Origin: Microbacteriaceae bacterium
GTDB taxonomy: Bacteria > Actinomycetota > Actinomycetes > Actinomycetales > Microbacteriaceae
Length of the DNA: 19,049 bases
Assembly: GCA_012511645.1 (NCBI GenBank)
Contig: JAAZFP010000075.1
Span: forward strand, 1 to 19,049
Reading direction: 5' to 3'
Shown: positions 12,958-19,049 of the stretch, one piece after another
Layout of the letters: each line of letters begins with the position of its first letter
Numbering within the stretch: position 1 is the stretch's first letter
Position numbers and translations under genes: made by a program
The notes under the pieces: model-generated
Database searches by the model: none
What the model saw: the letters and a program-made list of their open reading frames with translations, nothing else
Told to the model about the DNA's origin: nothing

Positions 12958-15051
12958 GTGGCAGAGTCGAGCTATTCCGCCCGTCATCTCACGGTGCTTG
13001 AAGGGCTCGAAGCCGTTCGAAAGCGGCCGGGCATGTACATCAGCACCACCGATTCCCGAGGACTCATGCACTGCCTCTGGGAGATTATTGACAACTCTGT
13101 TGATGAGGCGCTTGTGGGTCACGGTACCGAAATCCGCATCACCCTGCATCAGGACGGAAACGTCTCCGTCACTGATGAAGGCCGCGGGATCCCGGTTGAA
13201 GTGGAGCCAAAGAGTGGGCTCACTGGTGTTGAACTGGTGTTTACCAAGCTCCACGCCGGAGGAAAGTTCGGTGGCGGTGGTTACGCCTCTTCGGGTGGCC
13301 TGCACGGTGTTGGTGCCTCGGTGGTCAACGCACTGTCATCACGGCTTGATGTCGAGGTCGATCGTGACGGCAAGACCTGGGCGATGTCGTTTCGTCACGG
13401 TGAGCCCGGCGTGTTTGATGGTGAGGGCCCTGACAGTCGGTTTACGCCGTTCCAAGACTCGTCTGAGCTCACGGTGATTGGTAAGGTACCGAAGACACGC
13501 ACGGGCACCCGGGTTCGGTACTGGGCTGACCCACAGATTTTTCTTTCGACGGCACGATTTGAGCCCGAGTCGCTGCTCGCACGGGCGCGTCAGACCGCCT
13601 TTCTCGTGCCAGGTCTTGCGATTGACATTGCCGATGAGCGCACCGATGCGCAGACGGAGTCGGGGGAGCCCGCAACACACCGTTTCCAGTACGAGGGCGG
13701 AATTACAGAGTTCGTTGATTTTCTCGCTGTCGATGCGCCACTCACGAACACCTGGCGCATCACTGATAGCGGTACGTTTACCGAGACTATCCCGGTCATG
13801 GATGAGCGCTCAGGCGCGCTGGTCTCACGGGAAGTAGAGCGCACCTGTGACGTCGATATCGCGTTGCGATGGGGCACCGGCTATGACACGGAGATTCAGA
13901 GCTTTGTGAACATTATTGCGACGCCAAAGGGCGGCACTCACCTGAGCGGGTTTGAACAGGGAATCACGAAGTTCTTCCGAAAGCAGATTGAACAGAATGC
14001 GCGGAAGCTCAAGGCAGGTTCTGACAAGCCTGATAAAGACGACTTGCTGACAGGGCTCACTGCCGTCGTCACAGTCCGTGTTCCTGAGCCACAATTCGAG
14101 GGTCAAACCAAGGAGGTGCTCGGCACAGCGGCAGTGCGGCAGATTGTGTCGAAAGCGCTGGTTGCTGGCCTTGAAGAACGGTACGCGTCTTCGAAACGGG
14201 AAGACAAGGCTCACACCTCGGCGCTGCTTGAAAAAATGGTGTCCGAAATGAAATCGCGCATCGCTCTCCGAGCGCAGCGCGACACGGCACGACGCAAAAG
14301 CTCGCTCGAGAGTTCATCGCTGCCCGCGAAACTGATCGATTGTCGCTCGCGCAATGTGGCCGAAACCGAGCTGTTCATCGTCGAGGGCGACAGCGCCCTT
14401 GGCACCGCAAGGCCCGCGCGCGACAGCGAGTTCCAGGCACTGCTGCCGATTCGAGGCAAGATTCTCAATGTGCAGAAGGCCTCAGTTGCAGAAATGCTGA
14501 ATAATGCTGAGTGCAGCTCGATTATTAAGGTGATTGGCGCAGGCTCAGGGCGAGACTTTGATCTCGACGCGGTTCGCTACGGCAAAGTGATTCTCATGAG
14601 TGATGCCGATGTTGACGGAGCGCACATTCGAACACTGCTGCTCACCCTCTTTTTCCGGTACATGCGGCCGATGCTTGACGCTGGGCGCGTCTATGCTGCT
14701 GTACCTCCGCTCCATCGGGTGATTGTTCAGCACGCTGGACGCAAACCAAACGAGGTCATCTATACCTACAGCGAGCGAGAGCTGCAGACTCTCCTCAGCG
14801 ACCTACGCCGGAAGGGAAAGAAATACGTCGAGCCCATCCAGCGATACAAGGGTCTTGGTGAAATGGACGCAGATCAGCTTGCCGAGACGACGATGGATCG
14901 TGAGCACCGAACGCTGCGTCGGGTGCGCATGGAAGATGCGCATGCCGCCGCCCAGGTGTTTGAGCTGCTGATGGGTGGAGAGGTCGCACCCCGCAAGGAA
15001 TTCATTATTGAGAATGCCGATGATCTCGATCGGGAACGCATCGACGCGTGA
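12958..15051 (+). CDS. parE: DNA topoisomerase IV subunit B (type IIA ATPase subunit)
   Basis: The ATPase/TOPRIM subunit of topoisomerase IV, which unlinks daughter chromosomes with ParC. The 697 residues show the GHKL ATPase with WEIIDNSVDEA (catalytic Glu42, Mg-binding Asn46), DEGRGIPV (73-80) and the ATP lid GGLHGVGASVVNAL (113-126), then the TOPRIM domain with Glu476 in IVEGDSALG and the metal-binding DADVDG (Asp549, 551, 553), and the family ending RYKGLGEM. EGDSALG rather than EGDSAGG, and a partner lacking the gyrase box, favour ParE over a second GyrB. Start GTG 12958 follows AAAGGAG by seven bases. parC lies on the opposite strand, converging 27 bp away, so the two subunits are not in one operon. 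Confidence 0.93.
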   Translation: MAESSYSARHLTVLEGLEAVRKRPGMYISTTDSRGLMHCLWEIIDNSVDEALVGHGTEIRITLHQDGNVSVTDEGRGIPVEVEPKSGLTGVELVFTKLHAGGKFGGGGYASSGGLHGVGASVVNALSSRLDVEVDRDGKTWAMSFRHGEPGVFDGEGPDSRFTPFQDSSELTVIGKVPKTRTGTRVRYWADPQIFLSTARFEPESLLARARQTAFLVPGLAIDIADERTDAQTESGEPATHRFQYEGGITEFVDFLAVDAPLTNTWRITDSGTFTETIPVMDERSGALVSREVERTCDVDIALRWGTGYDTEIQSFVNIIATPKGGTHLSGFEQGITKFFRKQIEQNARKLKAGSDKPDKDDLLTGLTAVVTVRVPEPQFEGQTKEVLGTAAVRQIVSKALVAGLEERYASSKREDKAHTSALLEKMVSEMKSRIALRAQRDTARRKSSLESSSLPAKLIDCRSRNVAETELFIVEGDSALGTARPARDSEFQALLPIRGKILNVQKASVAEMLNNAECSSIIKVIGAGSGRDFDLDAVRYGKVILMSDADVDGAHIRTLLLTLFFRYMRPMLDAGRVYAAVPPLHRVIVQHAGRKPNEVIYTYSERELQTLLSDLRRKGKKYVEPIQRYKGLGEMDADQLAETTMDREHRTLRRVRMEDAHAAAQVFELLMGGEVAPRKEFIIENADDLDRERIDA

Positions 15052-15078
15052 GTCTGTGCGGGTGAGCGAGGCCGAACG

Positions 15079-17514
15079 CTAGGGGGCGACACCGATATAG
15101 GCGGCAGCGCCATCGATCGGTGTGCCGCTGGCGTCGCGTTTGCTCAGCGTTGTCGGAAGCGTACGCGCCGACCCATCTGCGGCAAGTGCGCGTGGCTGAC
15201 CCACACCAACCCACGCACAGGCGAGCTGGTCTTCGCCCTTCAAGAACCGTTGAGCGCGAACACCTCCCGTTGCCCGCCCCTTCGCTGGGAACTCGCTCCA
15301 GTCTGACACCTTCGCCGTCGCTACGTCGGTTCCGGGAAGAGTGAGCGAGCTATCGGCAATCGTGACCACCTGAGCCTCGGCCCCCTGGGGGATTGCGCCC
15401 GCAAACATCACCTTTGCATTCCCTGAGAGCTTGATTCCCGCCATGCCGCCCGCAGGGCGGCCTTGGGGGCGCACTGCAGAGGCGGCGAAGCGCAGCAGTT
15501 GAGCGTCTGAGGCGACTGCCACAAACTCGCTGTCGTCGGGTGCGGGTGTCGCGGTGACAAGGTGGTCACCTGCTTTCAACGTAATGGCCTCAAATTCGGG
15601 CCGCGCCGGAAGATCGTGCAGCTGCACCCGCTTCACGACGCCATCGGCGGTGAAGAGCCCAATCGGAGTATCACTTTCGAGCTCGACGAGGCCTACCACC
15701 CTGAGAGACTTGTCGGTGACCCCGAGGTAGGAGGTCAGGGAGACGCCCGCAGAGAACGCAACCGATGCGGCGGGAACGAGTGGGAGATCGACGGGCGTGA
15801 AACGATGCACCATGCCGTTGCTCAGCACCGCTCCAAGCTCGCCTCGAACGGTTCCGTTGACGGTCGCCGCAATGGCTCCGTGCTTGGTTGCTCGGGCCGA
15901 CCCGCGCAGCGGAGACTCATTCGAGTCTGGATCGCGATCGATGCGCAGCGCACGGCCTGTCGCCGAGAGCAGCACCGTGCAGGGGGTGTCTGGCACCTCA
16001 AGCGTTCCAGCGGCAGCCGCAGCACGGGTGGGGCGTGCAACCGCCCCGGTCAGCACTGTTCGCCGAAGAGTGCCATAGGCGAGCGCCACCGCATCCATCT
16101 CTTCGGCGACGACCTGCTTCAGCTTATGTTCGTCGCCAAGAATTTCGAGGAGTGAATCGATTTCTGCAAGTAACTGATCGCGTTCTGATTCGAGTTCGAC
16201 GCGAGAGAATTTCGTCAGGCGACGCAGCCGAAGCTCAAGAATGTACTCGGCCTGTGCCTCACTGAGATCGAATACCAGCATGAGCCGGCTTCGCGCCGAC
16301 TCGGAATCGTCACTCGAGCGAATCAGTTGGATCACTTCATCAATATCGAGGATCGCGATGAGGAGGCCCTCGACCAAGTGGAGTCGGTCACGCCGCTTCT
16401 GCAGGCGATACTCGCTTCGCCTGGTGACGACTGAGACTCGGTGGTCAAGAAAGACACGAAGCATATCTCGCAGACCAAGTGTCTGTGGCTGCCCATCGAC
16501 GAGCGCGACAGAGTTGATGCTGAACGAATCTTCGAGGGGAGTGGCTCGGTAGAGCTGTTCAAGCACTGCCTCAGCGCTAAACCCAGTTTTCAGGGTGATG
16601 ACGAGGCGCAAGCCATTCTTGCGGTCAGTGAGGTCTGTGACGTCGCTGATGCCAGAGATTCGTTTGGCTTCGACGCCCTGCTTAATCTTCTCAATGACGC
16701 GCTCTGGCCCGACGAGGTAGGGGAGCTCGGTCACGACCAGCCCGGTGCGACGAGGGCCGAGCTGCTCAACATTCACTTTTGCCCTGGTGCGGAACGCGCC
16801 GCGACCGGTGCGATAGGCGTCTTTGATTCCGTCGAGGCCGACGATAATGCCGCCACCCGGTAAGTCGGGGCCGGGCACAAACTCCATGAGCTCGTCGACT
16901 GTGGACTCAGGATTGGCCAGCAGATGTTTCGCCGCGTCAACGACCTCAACCAGGTTATGAGGCGCAAGGTTCGTTGCCATGCCGACCGCAATGCCGCTCG
17001 CACCATTCACGAGCAGATTGGGAATCGCCGAAGGTAGCACCTCTGGCTGCATGATCTGGTTATCATAGTTCGGCACGAAATCGACGACGTTCTCGTCGAG
17101 ATCCGCGGTCATCGCGAGCGCAGCTCCGGCAAGACGAGCCTCGGTATAACGCGAGGCCGCTGGCCCGTCATCGAGAGACCCAAAGTTGCCGTGGCCGTCG
17201 ACGAGTGCGAGGCGCATGGCGAATGGTTGGGCAAGACGAACCAGTGCGTCGTAAATTGAAGCATCACCGTGAGGGTGCAGTTTGCCCATCACTTCGCCAA
17301 CCACCCGGGCGCTTTTGACATGACCCTTCTCGGGCCGAAGACCCATGTCGGTCATCATGTACAGAATTCTGCGTTGAACTGGCTTCAACCCATCTCGAGC
17401 GTCTGGGAGAGCCCGAGAATAAATCACCGAGTAGGCATACTCGAGAAATGACGACTCCATCTCGGCTTGGATGTCAATGTCTTCGATACGCTCGTCGATG
17501 TGTTGCTCTGTCAC
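15079..17514 (-). CDS. parC: DNA topoisomerase IV subunit A
   Basis: The DNA-cleaving subunit of topoisomerase IV. In 811 residues: the breakage-reunion domain (about 20-480) with the catalytic Arg122-Tyr123 in AASRYTEARL, the quinolone-contact stretch HPHGDASIYDALVRLAQ (80-96), NLLVNGASGIAVGMATNLAPHN, a coiled region ending in the ELRLRRLT motif, and a C-terminal beta-propeller (about 490-811) of repeated blades. The propeller lacks the QRRGGKG gyrase box, which supports ParC rather than GyrA. The start is GTG 17514, the first in the frame; its ribosome binding site is poor (AAGGG lies over ten bases off), so the exact N-terminus is less certain. Divergent from the phosphodiesterase gene, with 77 bp between. 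Confidence 0.92.
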   Translation of the reverse strand: MTEQHIDERIEDIDIQAEMESSFLEYAYSVIYSRALPDARDGLKPVQRRILYMMTDMGLRPEKGHVKSARVVGEVMGKLHPHGDASIYDALVRLAQPFAMRLALVDGHGNFGSLDDGPAASRYTEARLAGAALAMTADLDENVVDFVPNYDNQIMQPEVLPSAIPNLLVNGASGIAVGMATNLAPHNLVEVVDAAKHLLANPESTVDELMEFVPGPDLPGGGIIVGLDGIKDAYRTGRGAFRTRAKVNVEQLGPRRTGLVVTELPYLVGPERVIEKIKQGVEAKRISGISDVTDLTDRKNGLRLVITLKTGFSAEAVLEQLYRATPLEDSFSINSVALVDGQPQTLGLRDMLRVFLDHRVSVVTRRSEYRLQKRRDRLHLVEGLLIAILDIDEVIQLIRSSDDSESARSRLMLVFDLSEAQAEYILELRLRRLTKFSRVELESERDQLLAEIDSLLEILGDEHKLKQVVAEEMDAVALAYGTLRRTVLTGAVARPTRAAAAAGTLEVPDTPCTVLLSATGRALRIDRDPDSNESPLRGSARATKHGAIAATVNGTVRGELGAVLSNGMVHRFTPVDLPLVPAASVAFSAGVSLTSYLGVTDKSLRVVGLVELESDTPIGLFTADGVVKRVQLHDLPARPEFEAITLKAGDHLVTATPAPDDSEFVAVASDAQLLRFAASAVRPQGRPAGGMAGIKLSGNAKVMFAGAIPQGAEAQVVTIADSSLTLPGTDVATAKVSDWSEFPAKGRATGGVRAQRFLKGEDQLACAWVGVGQPRALAADGSARTLPTTLSKRDASGTPIDGAAAYIGVAP

Positions 17515-17578
17515 GATGCCGTGAGGTGCCCTTCTTGCGATGATGCGATGCGCTCACTGTGCGATTGCAGGGCGCAGG

Positions 17579-17594
17579 TACGATGGAGCCTATG
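17579..17594 (+). promoter_or_regulatory. -10 hexamer and leaderless start of the phosphodiesterase gene
   Basis: TACGAT (17579-17584), GGAGCCT, then ATG 17592. The seven-base distance fits a transcript starting at the start codon. The GGAG is only three bases from the ATG. The same layout precedes the RDD, DUF4191 and PAC2 genes. Confidence 0.5.
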
Positions 17595-18839
17595 TTACCG
17601 ACGCCAGCCGACAACGGAACGAGGCTTGCCGCGTTGCTTCCAAACGCGTTGGGGGCGCTCGTTGCCGCCAGGGGAGGCGACGTTTCGGCGATGCTTCACG
17701 AGGCCACGGGCATGGGCGGAGCCGGTGACGACAACCTCGCCTCTGTACAGCGACTCCTGCCGCCCGTGCGATCAGTTGTTGCAATCGTGGTCGATGGTCT
17801 CGGACATGCGAATCTCAAGGCAGCTTCGGGTCACGCGCGCACGCTTTCCTCAATGCAATCAAAACGCATCGAAACGGTGATTCCATCGACCACGGGAGCC
17901 GCGCTGACCAGCATCACGACGGGACGCTTACCAGGCGAGCATGGGCTTGTGGGATACAAGATTCGCCACCCACAGCTCGGGCTGCGCTCAACGCTCAAAG
18001 GGTGGGACGGCATCGAGGATCCTCGCCGCTGGCAAAGCGCGCAACCCCTGTTCGAGCTTGCGACGCGAAGCGAAATTCAGGCTGCCGCAATCGGCCGGCC
18101 AGCGCATGCACGCGGGGGGTTGACCGAAGCGATTCTGCGTGGAGCAGAATACTTTGGTGGACAGACCATCGACGACCGTTTCAGCATTGCTTCGCGCCTT
18201 CTGCGAACCCGTGAATCACAGTTGATCTATCTCTATATTGATGAGCTTGACAAGATTGCTCATGCGCAGGGGTGGCAGAGTGTCGCTTGGACCAAGCGGC
18301 TCGAGCACCTCGACGGTGCGGTCCAGTCATTCTTAGCGTCACTGCCGGGTGATGTGGGTGTGGTCGTCGTCGCCGATCACGGGGTCATCGATGTGCCACA
18401 CGAGCAACGATTCGTGCTCGATGACGGGTCCGTGGATCTGAGCCGGTATTCCGCCATCGGTGGCGAGCCGAGGATGCGATCCCTGTATCTCGCGAACCCG
18501 GACGACGCTGCGGAAGCTGCCCTGGAGATGCAGCGTGCGCTCGGGAAGTCCGCCTGGGTCGGTGCTCGAAGTGAAGCAATCGAAGCGAACTGGTTTGGTC
18601 CGATTGATGATGAAGTGGCTCACCGTCTCGGCGATGTCATTGTTGCCGCGCGGGGAATGAACGCCTTCATCCTGAGTGCCGATGGGCCGGACGCGATGGC
18701 GATGGTTGGCCAGCACGGTGGGCTGAGTGACGAAGAGCGTGGGGTGCCGCTTCTGCTCGGTGGGGCATTCGCGAATTCCTCGTTTGCATCCGCAGTGCAG
18801 TCACTGGCAGCTGCGAGGGCGCAGCAGGTCCTCAGTTAA
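17592..18839 (+). CDS. Alkaline-phosphatase-superfamily protein, type I phosphodiesterase/nucleotide pyrophosphatase-like
   Basis: A predicted metal-dependent hydrolase of phosphate esters, 415 aa, with no clear signal peptide, so probably cytoplasmic. The two-metal site is complete: Asp68 in AIVVDGLGH, the nucleophile Thr101 in IPSTTGAALTS, Asp217 and His224 in YIDELDKIAHAQG, Asp262-His263 in VVVADHGV and His375 in VGQHGGLSD. The family includes nucleotide pyrophosphatases and phosphonoacetate hydrolases; the substrate cannot be read from sequence. ATG 17559 is also in frame, but TACGAT seven bases before ATG 17592 indicates a leaderless start there. It sits between parC and sepH, a linkage I recall from other actinobacteria. 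Its TAA stop overlaps the sepH stop. Confidence 0.9.
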   Translation: MLPTPADNGTRLAALLPNALGALVAARGGDVSAMLHEATGMGGAGDDNLASVQRLLPPVRSVVAIVVDGLGHANLKAASGHARTLSSMQSKRIETVIPSTTGAALTSITTGRLPGEHGLVGYKIRHPQLGLRSTLKGWDGIEDPRRWQSAQPLFELATRSEIQAAAIGRPAHARGGLTEAILRGAEYFGGQTIDDRFSIASRLLRTRESQLIYLYIDELDKIAHAQGWQSVAWTKRLEHLDGAVQSFLASLPGDVGVVVVADHGVIDVPHEQRFVLDDGSVDLSRYSAIGGEPRMRSLYLANPDDAAEAALEMQRALGKSAWVGARSEAIEANWFGPIDDEVAHRLGDVIVAARGMNAFILSADGPDAMAMVGQHGGLSDEERGVPLLLGGAFANSSFASAVQSLAAARAQQVLS

Positions 18840-19049
18840 CTGGGGTCTTCCTCGCTGCGTGTGCCGAACAGGATGTCGTCCCAGCTCGGAATCGAGGTGC
18901 GACGCTTGCGCTTGCCAGATTCGGTTAGAGCCTGATCGCTGTCGCCATCGCTCGATGCACCCGAAAGTGTCTCCGGAGCAGGCTCGGTCGCTGCGAGTGA
19001 CGCGACGTCGGCGTCACGATCGTGATGCCGGGCCAGCGGATGAGAGCAC
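18836..19049 (-). CDS. sepH: SepH (DUF3071) C-terminal fragment, 5' end outside window
   Basis: The last 70 residues of a minus-strand gene running off the right edge. The visible part is a low-complexity acidic linker ending in KRKRRTSIPSWDDILFGTRS and a short acidic tail. The basic patch followed by (S/V)PSWDDI(L/M)FG is the hallmark C-terminal tail of actinobacterial SepH, a DNA-binding and FtsZ-stimulating cell-division protein; the N-terminal DUF3071/helix-turn-helix part lies outside. The frame is read from the TAA at 18838-18836. It overlaps the phosphodiesterase stop by four bases. It was too short for an automatic ORF length cutoff, but the motif makes the call good. Confidence 0.8.
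   Translation of the reverse strand, partial: CSHPLARHHDRDADVASLAATEPAPETLSGASSDGDSDQALTESGKRKRRTSIPSWDDILFGTRSEEDPS

Noticed and set aside
12796..13305. 169-codon minus-strand frame covering the parE start
   Set aside because: Antisense to the conserved parE ATPase domain, and it overlaps the parE control region.
13031..15051. parE being a second gyrB and parC a second gyrA
   Set aside because: The A subunit lacks the gyrase box, the B subunit has EGDSALG, and the sigA/sepH neighbourhood matches topoisomerase IV in actinobacteria.
15562..16155. 197-codon plus-strand frame opposite parC
   Set aside because: Composition is Arg/Gly-rich and it mirrors the ParC propeller coding region; no supporting signals.

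Overview
The window is a housekeeping stretch of an actinobacterial chromosome. The gene order recalls both the glnE-glnA-DUF4191-E2 region of Mycobacterium tuberculosis and the principal-sigma/topoisomerase IV/sepH region of Streptomyces. Moderately high GC, the double-lipoyl E2, the Lys/Ala-rich N-terminus of the principal sigma factor, the DUF7455 protein, SepH and likely leaderless starts all fit Actinomycetia. Microbacteriaceae is my best guess at family level, from overall feel only.

Region 1 (1-5030) is nitrogen metabolism and its neighbours. The 3' part of glnE (GS adenylyltransferase) converges on glnA (type I glutamine synthetase), whose product GlnE modifies; GlnA keeps the modifiable tyrosine. 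An RDD membrane protein and a DUF4191 membrane protein follow, converging on each other. Next comes a poorly conserved ORF (4579 onward) whose coding signal appears to change frame twice. It lies where M. tuberculosis has lipA/lipB, and neither gene is present here.

Region 2 (5029-8115) is a minus-strand operon, lpdA then sucB: E3 and the double-lipoyl E2 of the 2-oxoacid dehydrogenase complexes. A 14-bp inverted repeat follows it.

Region 3 (8287-12740) holds a PAC2-family protein, sigA, and a small accessory cluster. The cluster is a CofE-like (F420 gamma-glutamyl ligase fold) protein meeting, tail to tail, an ATP-grasp protein that is co-transcribed with a small zinc-ribbon DUF7455 gene. 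The CofE-like/ATP-grasp pair is the least understood part of the window.

Region 4 (12958-19049) holds topoisomerase IV subunits ParE (+) and ParC (-), arranged convergently, then a type I phosphodiesterase/alkaline-phosphatase-superfamily protein and the C-terminus of the cell-division protein SepH.

Two patterns recur. Five starts are preceded by a TANNNT hexamer 6-7 nt upstream, as expected of leaderless transcripts. Two convergent gene pairs share their stop codons through palindromes (CTAG and TTAA). I saw no tRNA, rRNA, CRISPR array, insertion sequence or prophage. The only stretch over 300 bases without a confident gene is 4579-5028.
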